64,000 bases of DNA, from contig MNCI01037991.1 in the NCBI GenBank assembly GCA_015680685.1, positions 79,158 to 143,157 of the forward strand, read 5' to 3'. Made by a program: the position numbers and the translations under genes. Source of the stretch: Gnetum montanum. Its lineage: Eukaryota; Streptophyta; Gnetopsida; Gnetales; Gnetaceae. This document shows positions 12,498 to 24,229 of the stretch, one piece after another (positions within the stretch are counted from its first letter, which is position 1; each line of letters begins with the position of its first letter). Under the pieces are notes generated by a model, which saw nothing but the letters and a program-made list of their open reading frames with translations, searched no databases and was not told where the DNA came from.

Positions 12498-12515
12498 TCC
12501 TTGACATTGGTGCCA
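12498..12515 (-). other. Primer-binding site of element B (decayed tRNA-Asp type)
   Basis: The minus strand reads TGGCACCAATGTCAAGGA. About 11 of 18 bases agree with the tRNA-Asp complement, and most differences are G-to-A or C-to-T transitions, as expected of old methylated DNA. It lies next to the LTR end CTCATCA. Confidence 0.65.
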
Positions 12516-12516
12516 A

Positions 12517-13251
12517 TGATGAGAAATAAGTATATCCTATGCTTAACCATATGAATCACAAGCATGCACTAGTGATCCGATTGAATTCCTTGGACTTAGT
12601 TCCTAAATTTTCCTATAGTCAAAAATTGTGAACCAAAGGGTCATATGATCGTTATCTTCCTAACTCATACTTGTGTGTGCTTTACATATGACTAAGTATG
12701 AGTTAAGACATATGCTATTTGTTTTTACTTATATTTTTATAAATTTTTATCTTAAGTCCTATGTGGAAAGATGAATAATTGATGATTAACTATTTTAACT
12801 ACCTAACTATTCCAAAGGCTAACTATCCTAACATAAGCAACTAGTCCCATCTTCTGTACATATCTTTAACTAGTACTAATGCTACTAGGTTACAAAAGTG
12901 GTGATTACTAGGCATGCCAAATGATAACTGTTGGGATTACCATGCATTGCACATTATGCTTAAGGTGGTCATACTTATGTTTTCATGTTTAAATGCATTA
13001 ATTTCTTTAGGTAAGAAATGTAAAGTGCTTAGAAGATAAACTACAAATAAGAAATATTAAACTATGTAAGTGTTGCAATGAATGTTAGAAATCTTATCTT
13101 TATTGTCGTTCACATCAAGGTGTTCAAGTACATGATGCTTGAACAAAGATCTGTACAATCTCTTAATTTGCACTACAGGCACTTAGAGGAAATTATTCTA
13201 ACTCTAGAAATAACAAACTATAAAAAGTTTGCTACACTATGGACTTAATGT
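12517..13251 (-). repeat. 5' LTR of element B (U3 end missing)
   Basis: Minus-strand LTR from the CTCATCA end beside the PBS up to 13251. It shares the R-U5 sequence of the other Athila-like LTRs (for example 13080-13200 against 5325-5460). The U3 start with TATA and palindromes is lost where LTR G begins at 13252. Confidence 0.75.
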
Positions 13252-14900
13252 TGTTGGCGACTGTTTGGGACGCGACCGCCAACGAGTGTCCTCGAACAGG
13301 ATTTAGGTGCCTGCTGGTCTCTGGCAACACCAAGGCCCAGATACCTCCAAATAACTCATTAGTTAATGTGAGTATGTGCGTGTGTTGTTGCGGCATGTGG
13401 TTGTGTGCAATGTAACGATTGCGTGTGTGTGAAATACAAATGACTTACTTTAAGAGATTCAGCCAACTTTATCAAGTACTGTGAGTTATTGAGAGTTTCC
13501 TATTTTGTTCAAACTACCTAGTCTATGCGGTCCCTATAATACCTGCTTGTAACAAGTAAAATTTTGCATAAACATTTGAGCACAACTCCGCAAATCTACT
13601 CCTAATTTTCCCCAGAGAGAGATATATAGTTCCACAAGAAAACTAGAAATAGAGCAAGATTCAAAGGAAATAGACAGAAAGGAAAAGAAAGCAGATTTGT
13701 GTGGACCTCAAATATTTAAACAAGGTAAAATGACACGAGTAAACACTTCGCAATAAAGCTATTCCAAATTCAATATCTATGAATTGTTCAAACTCCCAAG
13801 GCTCAAACAAGCAATTTCTTCAAGACAGTCCTACAATGCTACCAAAAACTGCTGCGTAAACTACCACGTACGAGACTCCATTTTGGCTAGATAATAGATG
13901 TCAACGATTGCATTCAAACAGAACCTTTGAAAGACTTGACAATTTCTGATTGAAATAACATGGAAAATCACTTTAAAGATAAAAAGAAGCTATTCTGGTC
14001 CCATCAAAATACCAAAGATTTTCTGAACCCTCTCGACTACCAAATTGTTCCACGGCGTGACTACAAACAGAGGCTCTCTTACAACAACCCAATAGCAGTT
14101 CCCAAACGTTGCACAATAACGAAATTTACTACTAAAATGCTCTCAAGGCCTTTAATCACTAGCGCTTCTATGGCAAATTTTAACAGAAATTTTTATCGGG
14201 CAACAAGAACAACAAGAGCAATCTAAAAATCCCAAAATTACTTGCCAAGGATGATACTATCTAAACCACTAGCTAGGCAATTTAAACAAAACAAAAAATG
14301 AAATGCATAACTCACAGGACCATAACAAAGAGGCTGAAATCTTTATTCTAGCAAGCCATCTTGCGAACCATCTTCTTTACAAATCTTCCAAGTGTGATGA
14401 TGATGCTCCTTCTTGATCTCCTTTCCTTTTGATACTTGAAGCCTTTTTATAGGGGTCCAAGGTAGGTAGGGAAGTTACACATTCACCTAACTTTTCTCCC
14501 AAGTCACTTTGCCAACCAATTAGGAAATTTCTTGCCCAACAAGTTAGGAAGTTACTTGCCCAACAAGGTAGGTAAGTTACAACAATATTGGGTGGTTTTA
14601 ACAAAAAAAAAGGGTAAGGAAGTTGACAAGTGGCTTTGGTGATACAATCTTAAAAATATAGGGGTACAAACTTTAGTGCCCCATACATGTTTATCATTTC
14701 CTTTCAAATGAGATGTTAAGATTTTTTTTTAAAATGTTGTATAAAGAAATTGCAACTCCTAAATATCCTAAAAAATATCTCTCCTAACCTTTCTCTTAAG
14801 TAACCTGTCTCACCAATTAGAAGGTTACTTTCCCAACAAGCTAGGAGAAAGTTACAACAATTTTTAAATGATTATAAAAATCTGCAACTTGAAAAGTGTT
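13252..14900 (-). repeat. LTR-type sequence G, inverted relative of H
   Basis: Minus-strand LTR ending in CCAACA (tgttgg at 13252-13257). It is the reverse complement of 43900-45345, with long matching stretches such as 13960-14110 against 44480-44640. A TATA box (CCTATAAAAAGGC) lies at 14441-14453. Upstream of it is a ~24-bp direct repeat around CTTGTTGGGCAAGTA (14500-14580), and a second, more diverged copy of that promoter block follows at 14760-14900. No internal retroelement coding adjoins it. The far (U3) edge cannot be fixed from sequence alone. Confidence 0.7.
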
Positions 14901-15064
14901 TATACATGATACAAGAATTTGGTCTTTTGGGCGTTGAATAGGATTCAAATATTAATAATAATTATTTTTTTGAGGCTTATGCTTTGCCATTGCTTCTTTT
15001 ATTTTATATTTATTTCTTATTATTATTACTTCTTTTAGAAATATCGTGGATTCCAAAGGATAGC

Positions 15065-15515
15065 CGATACGTTCACTTGTGAATAGGGAAAATACTTTGC
15101 AAAAGAATAAAGTTTTTGGTAATGCGGTTAATCACGATACTCTGCCCGCTCCTCCTGTGCGTGCCCATCCGCGATTTCTGTGCCGCTGCTTCGCTGCAGA
15201 ACTGCTCCACCGTTGGTTTGTTGCTGTCGTTGCCAAAACCCTTTGCTGCTACTTCGTTGCCCCCATTCTCGCGTCTTCCGCGCCTCGCCCTAGCTGCGTC
15301 ATCGATTGAACCCGAAACAAGATTGCAGTTTGAACAGTTTCTCGTGGAGCTCGGCATCAGTTACTCATTTCAACGGTACAATAACTTGGATTTGAGAACC
15401 CTCTGCCATGGTGTTTCGCCCCTATTCGTGGGCAGCGTCCAAGTTGATCACATCCGTGTCTTGCTCGGTAGTTTGCGGATAACCGCCCCCAGATTGCCGG
15501 CATGGGCATAGCAAT
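15065..15515 (+). other. GC-rich exon-like island, unidentified
   Basis: A sharp GC rise in otherwise AT-rich DNA. The longest frame (15116-15511, plus, 131 codons) is rich in Ala, Ser, Leu and Pro with few acidic residues up to about residue 60, which resembles an organelle transit peptide. It then reads FEQFLVELGISYSFQRYN and ends at a stop. The opposite strand also has an open frame (15073-15357), so the coding strand is not certain. I do not recognise a family. Pyrimidine tracts ending in cacacag (15738) and ctgcag (15855) downstream could be splice acceptors. It could be a first exon or a captured gene fragment next to LTR G. Confidence 0.35.
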
Positions 15516-17929
15516 CGGCTGACATTGTGCTCCTGTTTTACTTATTTACTGTACTTCCTTGGCCAAAAATTTGCAGAAACAAAATAAAGAAACCCTTTGC
15601 AGCAAGTGTTTGTCGAAATTCCAGGCTGAATATAGCGGGTTTTCTTATGGCAACAACAAGTATTACTGCATTTTTTTTCTCTTTATATTTGTCTCTGTTT
15701 CTAGCAATATTCTGTAACTGCTTCTCCTTCACACAGGGTTCATCTCCTCTATTTTCTTGGCTCCCATACTTCAGAAAATTTCATCATTCATTATTCATCC
15801 CTGATGCATTTGTGATCAAACCCTGTATGCAAAGTCATCCATTTCTCTCTGCAGCATAGTCTTTGAATTGGATGTGCTACTTCCAATGGTTTTTGGAATA
15901 TTTTTTTGCATCCATAAGATGCATGTTTAGGACAATTGTTGAACCCTGTTTTAATGCTTTTGGATCTGAAAATTGCTATACAGTAACAGCCATTGCCTGT
16001 GGTACGTTTTTGTTTATGGCAACAATGAAAACCATATGTGCAGACCCTCTTGATTTTAGCATAACTTAATCTAAATTCTTCTCCAAAATCAACCTGTGTT
16101 TTTGCTAATATTGGCTACATTCCTGCTGAGAATGATAGTGAATTAAGTGAAGTCCCACTTAATTTTTATCATTAGCAACCAATCTTGTCTTCTATTTCTG
16201 GCATAAAATCTTTATATCAAGATGACCAAATCTTGTGATGATCATTAGAGTGAAATTAATATCATTTGCATATTTTTATCATGTTCAATATCACCCCCTT
16301 TGAATATCTACTTTTACTGCTCCATGGAATGGCTATATGTGACAAAAAATGTCTCATAAATATACTTGGTACTCACATTTATTTATGCTTGACTACATCA
16401 TCATCGATGCATTTGCGTTAATGCATGTGACCATGTGTCAACGGGGATACATCAAGGTTGTTGCATCAATGTGTGCTCATCCATACAACTAGTTGACTAG
16501 ACTTCACCACCTTCTTTCAATGATGTTGATGTAACTAAGACACCTACTTTTCTTCTTCTTGATGATGTATATGGATCATGGGTTACTAACCTTTCATCAC
16601 AATATGTGTTCATTTAAATTTTGGGTTACCTACCTTGTAATCAAAATTTTTTTCTATACTTAAATGATGTGATGAAAAAAACATGACATTCAAGTTCTTT
16701 TTCCCTACTTGTTGACTTAAGCAATGCTTTGGAGTTGCAACATACCCTAGATATTGATTATTTTATACATAAGCATACATGATTAATCATTTGTAAATGG
16801 GATCTAACTTTTAATGTCCAACTTGAAGAATATGCTAAAGTTATATGTTTTGTTGAGTTATATAGTTTTCCAAGTAGAAAATTGTAAGTCTTCTTAGTCC
16901 CATTAAACATATGGAGTTTATTTCTACAACTTTTAGTATATGTGATAATTTTTTTTTAAAATCAAATTTCTCAATCATAAAAAGGAATTGGTATTAAAAA
17001 TAGGAGGAAACAATTATATTTAGCTAACTATACATTATATACTTCCTAATTCTTGTAACTTTTTTCCATTTTAAAGAATATTTATTTAATGCTTATCCTT
17101 TTTTGCTTAAGAAAAAAAATTTGAAGAAAAAATATATTAAAGTTAAAGATAGAAAGAAATAATATGAAGTGAAAAATATGAAAAATCAAGTTAATGTCAA
17201 TGATAAGAATGATCAAATAACAATGAGGAATTGAGAGAAATCAAAAGCTTTTATTTATAATTTTACTACTACTAGAGAAAGTATTAAGTAAGATAGATAA
17301 CTTGCAAGGTAAATTTTTCCTTATTTGATAATGATATTATTAATTCAAAGATTAAAACTAATATCGCAGGATGATGTATAGCAAAAAATATTGTATCCAT
17401 TTGAAGTTCCTTGCCAACAATGAAGATAAAAAAAATAATTCTCTATCTCTTCAAATTTCCTGCACTAGGAATGAGAGCAAACAAAAATAGTTTTCCATAC
17501 CACAAGGGTAAAACCTACAAAGCCAGTGAAAGTAAAGTGAAAATGAAATAAAATAGTAACTCTAAGTCCAACATTAATAATAGGAATAACATCCATCTTG
17601 AAAAATTATGAACCTCTATAATGCCAAACTACTACGTACAACTCACAATAGCTTCACTAATGAGAATATAGGTTGTGCATGTAAGACAAAAACAAGAGCA
17701 ACCTTGGAGCACAAAACAATCTGCATCCCACTGTACATCTATAAAGAAAGGTAGTACCACTAAGCCTCAAGTTCATATAAAAAATTGGCAATATTATTGA
17801 ATATTTTTTTATCAATGAACTAGATGAATAATTTAAATTGGTACCTATAAATCATGTCATTAAAGTGGATTAAGAATTTTAATTTTTGTATATGGTGTAG
17901 TATTAATTACAAATTAAAAAATAAGGTTA
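15516..17929. other. AT-rich stretch without recognised genes
   Basis: Mostly AT-rich, with short frames only. 15520-16080 has intron-like character (long T tracts, CAG acceptors) and could belong with the GC-rich island. 16380-16560 has TGATG-rich, purine/pyrimidine-mixed sequence with no recognised protein match. 16600-17900 may be the decayed 5' part of the LINE that follows, but I could not read RT motifs in it. Confidence 0.4.
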
Positions 17930-18262
17930 ATATCAATGTTGCATCACTTAGAAAAATTTTATGAATGTACAAAAATGAAGGTGAATGCTAATCAAACAAA
18001 AGTGCTACTTTGTATAACTAATAAAGGAGATTACACTTTTCAGTTAAATAATAAAAATCTTGAGATTGTGAAGAGATATAAATATTTGAAAATATAATTC
18101 TCTCAAAATTATAATTCAAAGTATTATATAGCACAACAAGTTATAAATAGTTAGAATGTCTTATATACAATGAAGAACAAATGTAGAAATCAAGATATTT
18201 AGACTTGGATAATTTGAATAATAGAACAATGGGGTATAGGCCTATATCTTTAATTAAGAATT
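17930..18262 (+). pseudogene. LINE (non-LTR) reverse transcriptase remnant
   Basis: The plus strand reads LHHLEKFYECTKMKVNANQ, TKVLLCITNKGDYTF, LNNKNLEIVKRYKYLKI, FSQNYN and CIAQ-like residues, then NKCRNQDI. This is the thumb-side pattern of plant LINE RTs (LxxLxxFCxxTKMKVNxxKTK ... F..NG..LE.V..YKYLGI.F). One stop follows the KYLKI block. The remnant ends abruptly at about 18262 against the U3 of element C's 3' LTR. No poly(A) tail or endonuclease was found. Confidence 0.7.
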
Positions 18263-18417
18263 ATAGAAGCTCTATGCCAACCAAGTGTGCCCACCTCTTA
18301 TTTATAGGCAATGGGGTGAGTCCTGACATTGGATGCCAGATATCACTTGGTGAGCTTCGATATTGTGCACCCGATATCGTGGATGCGATATCGTAGCCCC
18401 GATATCACAGTTCATCA
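18263..18417 (-). repeat. Truncated 3' LTR of element C
   Basis: Minus-strand U3 start TGATGAACTGTGATATCG at 18417. It has three or more GATATC/CGATATCG palindromes (18335-18410) and a TATA-like tatttatag (18299-18307). It aligns with 27385-27510. R and U5 are lost at about 18263, where the LINE remnant abuts. Confidence 0.8.
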
Positions 18418-20297
18418 TGCTCCCATGATTGAATGAAAATGTGTCCTTGAGTTCCTTATAAAATATTGGAAAGGTATGGGATTATTGACTGAATGAAAAT
18501 TGATAGTGACATGGGTGACAGACTCAAAGTTCCTGGTGAATGGATCGACAAACATATTATAGCATTGATGTTCATAACAATTATGGTGAACACTGTACAT
18601 AGATGATATCTAGACCCTCATCCGATAGCTTGAAGAGAAATAGAGAGAGAAAAGAGAATGAGGTGCATTAATGTCGATGTCAGAAATGTGCACTTCGTTG
18701 TTTATACATAGCCACGTGATGAAGTGTGTTCCTTGCATAATTGCTCCCGTTATAGTCCATCCCAAGTGCTCCCTCCTATCCTAGTCCACTATTCATATGT
18801 TCGCCATCTGTACACACAACACAATCATGAATTAGCAAGGATAGATAAGATACAATGTAGTTGATACCTTGCCCTAATATGAAGTACCTTGGCTAGGTTT
18901 TAGATATGGCAGATACTAGGTTAGAGGTTTTTAACTAATAACTACCCAAGGTGTAGGGGTGAGATAGGTAATAGAATGGAAAAATTTGTGATAGGGCCTC
19001 CATGAATAAGAGTGAACCTATGATAGCAATAGGGTGGAAATACTGAAGGAATAAGAAAGATAAGAGAAATAACAATGATGAAGCCAATAAAATGGATGTC
19101 ATGGATGGGGATGAAATGCGAAATGGTTGATTGCAAAGAATGTTTAAGAAAATAACTTAAAAATTGTACCATAAAGGAATGTCAATGGGTCCTTCCCAAA
19201 GCAGGCTCATGCCTTTTATGCCTCGATAGACCTGCAAACTAAAGAGTCCATAGGCTCTAGGAATGATGTATGGAATAATGGTTAAGAACCTTACCCACAA
19301 GAAGTTACCAAAGACAAACAATGCCTCAACCAAAAAATAGATTGATCATAAATCCAGCAATGAGGTGGAATATGGAAAGAAATATGGAAGGAGAGGAGAA
19401 AATGGAATGGAATACCAAGAGCAAAGTTGTGTAAAGTCCCTTGTGTATTATATGGTTACGATGATTGAATAGAATTCATTCCAAATATAGATTCAAACAA
19501 ACCACATTTAGTGACCTCGCATCAACACATTTGACCAACCTATCCTCTTGAAGCAACAAGAATGCATTCATAGAGTCACCACCCTTCCAAGGAGAGAAAG
19601 ATAGAGTAGCAAGAAGCGAGAAAGGGCCTTAGTTAGAGGGAACCTTCAAGCATGGGTAACATGTATTTCTAGTGCCATAACCAGTGCTTGTAGCCCATAT
19701 TTCGTTATTATGTCTAAGGGGTGTGCTTTAAATTCTCACCATTTTTTTTGTGAGAACCAGACCATGCAAAGAATTATTTGATTCATTCAACTTTCTAATA
19801 ATTGGTCATCGGTGAAATGGCAAAAAACCCATGAAAAGCATCCAAGTACCCAAGAGAATAGCGAGCACGAGTACATTGAATCCCCTTGAAGTCACACCCT
19901 TTTCAACCATTGAGTCCTTCCTTGGTTTGAAGAATACTAAGTTACCAATTCATTAATAAGTTTACGTAGAAGAAGAGACAGTACATTTCCAAGATAAGGG
20001 AGACCATAAAGTTGAATGGAGGAATGGATGACGTGGACTCATTGCGTGTTTTATCAAAAGAACCATATCTTATTGTCAACATCAAAAGTCAAAGGTAAAA
20101 ATCAAACATTAGCAATCAACATTATTATAGTCCAACCCACCATCATGAGCACTTATTATATGACAAATGAAAGTAAATCAAATAAAGAAATAGTAAAAAT
20201 GTGAACGATGGTGTAAAATAAAAATAAGTAAAATTGAAAAGATGTGTAAAACAAAAATGTGTAAAAAAATACAAAAAGAGCTGAGGGATTAGAATGG
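18418..20297 (-). other. Non-coding 3' region of element C
   Basis: Sequence between the integrase stop and the 3' LTR. It is the reverse complement of 37540-39474 in element Y, with matches such as 19640-19940 against 38010-38310, so it is an inherited element part and not host DNA. Only short frames are present. It holds a polypurine tract just before the LTR (minus strand, 18418-18430). No envelope-like domain, signal peptide or transmembrane pattern was found. Confidence 0.7.
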
Positions 20298-21560
20298 TTA
20301 GCATTGGTGGCCATCTTCCCCATGACTGAGTTGGAAGGGAGAGATCCAAAATAACGAGTAGGGTTTTTCACCAATAGAGGTAATATTGGTACTAGTTGTT
20401 CTAGGCTCATGGAAAGGTTTGGTTTGTTGGATGTTGACCAACAATTTCTTATCTAGGCTCTTAGATTTGTAAATCATCATGACCCCTTAAGGAAAAGTTG
20501 CATGAATAATATAAATTCCTTCCCACAGAGTTTAAAATTTAGTGTGTTGTGGCACATGTGTGGGGTTCCAATAAAGAACCTTATCTCCTAGTTGGTATTT
20601 AACTTTTTTAATTTTTAGGTCATGACGTTGTTTATTAAAGGCCTTGTGCAATTCATTAGATGACAAGGACACTAATCGGTTCTCATCTAGTAGGTTAACG
20701 TTCATTAACCATTCTTTTTGTGCTAGATTGAGGTCAAGGATGAGGTCACATGCTGTGGATAATGTACAAAGCTCTACTTAAATAGGAAGTGTTGGAAGTA
20801 TACCATACACCAACTCGTAGGAAGAGTAGCCTATAGGGAGTTTCCACGTGGAGCGGTATGCTCAAAGAGCATCATTCAATTTGGTGCTCCAATCTTGCCT
20901 ATACTTGCTAACGATTCATGTTAATATTTTCGTAATCTCCCTATTGGTGACCTCAACTTAACTATTCTATTGAGGGTGATATGGTGTAGTCAGCTTGTGT
21001 TCCACTCCTAAGCATTGCATCAACTTCTGAAAAGTCACACTTGTAAAATGTGTACCATTATCTGAAATAAGTTCACAAGGCACACCAAACCTATTTATGA
21101 TTTTTTTTTGAACAAATCATGCAGTGGTAGATGATGTGTAGTCCATAATAGCAACTTCTTCTACCCACTTTGTGAAATAGTCAACAACAACAACAATGTA
21201 AGCTTTTCCATTAGACATTGGTGTAATAGGCCCCATAAAATTAATTTTCTATATGTCGAAGGGTTCTAAAGGTTGAATCCATTGTTGTGGATCTTCCATT
21301 CTAGCAGTTATTCCCCCATCACATTGGTACCATTTACAAGATTGGATGAAATGATGAGCATCCCAGAACAATGCAGGCCAATAATATCTTGCAAGTAGGA
21401 TTTTAATGGTTGTTCATCTCCCAACATAATGAACCCCATAAGGGCCCTCATGAGTGTCTTGAAGAACTCGTAATTGATCTACATCGGGAACAAACCATCG
21501 AACCAAGCCATTGGGACAAACCTTATAAAGGTGCCAGTTTATTTCCATAAAATATTTGGC
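20298..21560 (-). pseudogene. Athila-like integrase (element C)
   Basis: Minus-strand integrase with all parts readable. The HHCC zinc-binding region is at 21330-21470 (YYWPALFWDAHHF, then SCKWYQC). The core begins INFMGPITPMSNGK at 21200-21250, continues to ISDNGTHF at about 21060, and reaches VEVTNREI with the catalytic glutamate near 20940. The C-terminal domain LGDKVLYWNPTHVPQH lies at 20560-20610 and the tail at 20298-20480. The first catalytic residue is Asn here (INF for IDF), and stops interrupt the core, so it is inactive. The block after the core is about the length usual in gypsy integrases. Confidence 0.85.
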
Positions 21561-23000
21561 TTAGTGTAGAAACTATTGTTTCTTTTTAGCAGCTAACTCT
21601 TATGGTGTTTCTTCTGTAAAGAGATAGATAAGAATGCTACTGTACTAATTTATTTCCATGGTTAATTGATTATTTACTATACCTGCAAAGAGGAATTCAT
21701 TAGGAAAGTAATTAGAAAGTGGATATTCATCCTCTTTATTGTTCCATCTTAACTAAGATAATTGATTAGCAACAATGTTCATGGTGCCTTTATAATCTAT
21801 CATCATAAGATCAAACTCTTGTAAGATTACGAGCCATCATATGATGTGAGAGCTCACCATTAATTTATTTAGTAGGAACAAAATTTCCCTATGGTCTATG
21901 TGTACAAATACCTTATAGTCCAATACATAGTACCTAAACTTATCTAGTGTAAACACCATAGCAATTAACTCCTTTTCTATTGTGGTGTAGTTAAGCTGTG
22001 CACCAGCAATACTTCGACTCACACAATGGATGTAATAGGATCATTTATAGTCATCTAACTATATGAGTATGGCTCCTAAGGCAAAGTTGGACGCATCAGT
22101 CATTATGTGGAATGGTCTAGACTAGTCAAGAGCTTGTAGAATGGGTGTTTCTACAAGCTTCTGCTTCAAGGTTTGAAAAGCTAACTCACATTCTCTGGTC
22201 CATTCAAAAGGTATTTCCTTTTTTGATTAATTCAACCAATGGTTTTTCAACCTTTGAAAAGTTCTGTATGAATCTTCTATAATAGCCAGTGTGTCCAAGG
22301 AATGATTGGATGTCTTTTACAGTTTTAGGTTGATGTGTGATTCCTTGGATGACTTTGATCTTTTCGAGGTCTACCTCTATCCCTGTTTGTGAAATCTTAC
22401 GCCCTAATACTATGCTTTCTTGGATCATTAAATGGATTTTTTGCTAGTTAAACCTTAAATTGGTTTCAACACATCATTTTAGTACTTGCTCTAATTAGTT
22501 TAATTCTTGATTGAGGTTTTCTCCATAGGTAGAGAAATCGCCCATGAAGACTTCTACACCATTCCCTATTTGATGTTGAAAGATACCTAGAACCGAACAT
22601 TGAAACATTGCAGGAGCATTGCATAAGCCAAACGACATCTATTTGTATGCAAATTTCCTGCAAGGACTTATGAACATGGTCTTGGATTGGTCTTCTAGTG
22701 CTATTTGAATTTGGTTGTATCCACTGTACCCATCTAGAAAACTATAGTAGTGATAGCCCTGCAATGGTGTCTAAGACTTGGTCGACGAATGGAAATGGAA
22801 ACTTTTCTTTGAATGTTTCCATGTTTAGTAGCCTAAAGTCTATACACACCCTCCATTTACCTCCTTTTTGGGCACAAGAACTAATGAACTAATCCATTCA
22901 CTATTAGCAATTGGATAGATGAACCCAGCTTTTAGAAGTTATTCAATTTCTTCTTTAACCACTTGGTTCATCTTTGGGTTCAATCGCCTCTGCAGTTGTC
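21561..23000 (-). pseudogene. Athila-like RT-RNase H (element C)
   Basis: RNase H at 21837-22022 (AQLNYTTIEKELIAMVF, FRYYVLDYKVFVHIDH) and RT upstream. The RT connection block at 22204-22428 reads GRKISQTGIEVDLEKIKVIQ and FLGHTGYYRRFIQNFSKVEK. The catalytic loop near 22530-22560 reads FMGDFSTYG, so the first of the paired aspartates is Gly and the enzyme could not polymerise. The palm start with WIHPI-type residues lies at 22780-22980. Frames shift at least three times. Confidence 0.88.
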
Positions 23001-23339
23001 ATCAAGGCTTCATCGATGGGTCAATGTAAATCCTATGTTGGCATATCCTAAGGTCTATTCTAGTTAATTCGGGATATGACCAAGTGAAGGATTTTGACCA
23101 TTTGTTCACCATTTTCAGCAGTCTCTCTTTTTGTTAAGGAGCGAGCCTAGCATTAATCATTATAGATTTTCCATTTTTGAGAAATATATACAACATACAA
23201 GTGGGTAACGATTTTAACTCAAGGGGCTCTTTCTTAAAGTTTTTAGGGATTTTCAACTTTCCCCAGTTGATATTTTCAATGTCAAGACTTGGAAGTTAGT
23301 GATGAACTTGCTCTAATGTGTCTATGATATCTATGTAAG

Positions 23340-24000
23340 TGCAAGTCAAACCCTCAGTTGGTTCAATGCATATAGTTGAGTTACTCTCTTGGTTGGCTAT
23401 CAACCACTGGGTGCCTTCCTATCTTGTGGCTACGGCATATAGGCACCTTTGTATGTTAGTTACTTTTGCACACTGGTTGCATGCAGGCAATGTTACATGT
23501 TTTATGAACTAGGACTTCTGCACGCAATTACACCCTGTGTCACTATATGTGATGCACAAAAATTTCTTCTTCTCAATCTTTTCAAACATATTTTCCTTTG
23601 ATATCTCTAGGGAAAGATCACATATTCCTAGGCATGCATCAATTATGCTTAGCCATGCTCTTTCCATTATGATTAGAAAGTTCCCCTTACAGTTGTTGAC
23701 TTGAATCACTAGGAAGTTGACTAGATACGACCACCCACAAATAGTGGTGATGATGTCCTCCACTAGTCCTAATGGGATAGTGATGGACTAGTCGGCTAGC
23801 TCTAAACATATGTTACTCTTTCTCAGTGGAGGCAGGTTTCGATCTTTATACATTTCTTGAGAGATTAAGTTAACACTAGAACCTAAATCCAAAAGAGCTT
23901 TGCATGGTTCATTACTAGCAATTTGTTAATATATAAGAGGAATCTCAAGATTAGAGAATTTCCTAAGGAGATGGCTAGCCTTAATCCAATTAGTAATGGC
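23340..24000 (-). pseudogene. Athila-like protease and linker (element C)
   Basis: Minus-strand protease region. NEPCKALLDLGSSVN-type residues lie near 23860-23910, with the active-site pattern LDLGxxVNLIS. MEDIITTICGWSYLVNF and IIMERAWLSIIDACLG are at 23509-23763. It lies between gag and RT as in A, B and Y. Stops separate the active-site part from the C-terminal part. Confidence 0.78.
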
Positions 24001-24229
24001 ATGTGTCAACATGACCATGTGCGTTGCATGCGACCTTTGGTTTGAAAGGAGTTCTGAAGTTTCGAATGATGGTGAGGCCTTTCGAGAGTTAGCTGCTTGT
24101 AACTATAAGAACTTGGTTGGACTATTGGTCCTAAAGAAATGTCTCTTCTTTACACAGTTTTCTAAACCAATAGTAGGATAAGGATTAATAGCTCTTGTAG
24201 CATTACGTTGCTATGGCTGGGCAGGGATC

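Noticed and set aside
14377-14604. 75-codon minus-strand frame in LTR G
   Set aside because: Explained by the 24-bp promoter repeats, which are multiples of three and lie in U3.
15079-15309. Alternative plus-strand frame in the GC-rich island
   Set aside because: Shorter than the 131-codon frame and with Cys/His/Arg-rich content typical of an off-frame reading.
18418-20297. Envelope-like gene after integrase in element C
   Set aside because: No frame longer than about 76 codons, no signal peptide or transmembrane pattern, and no conserved frame in the related region of Y.
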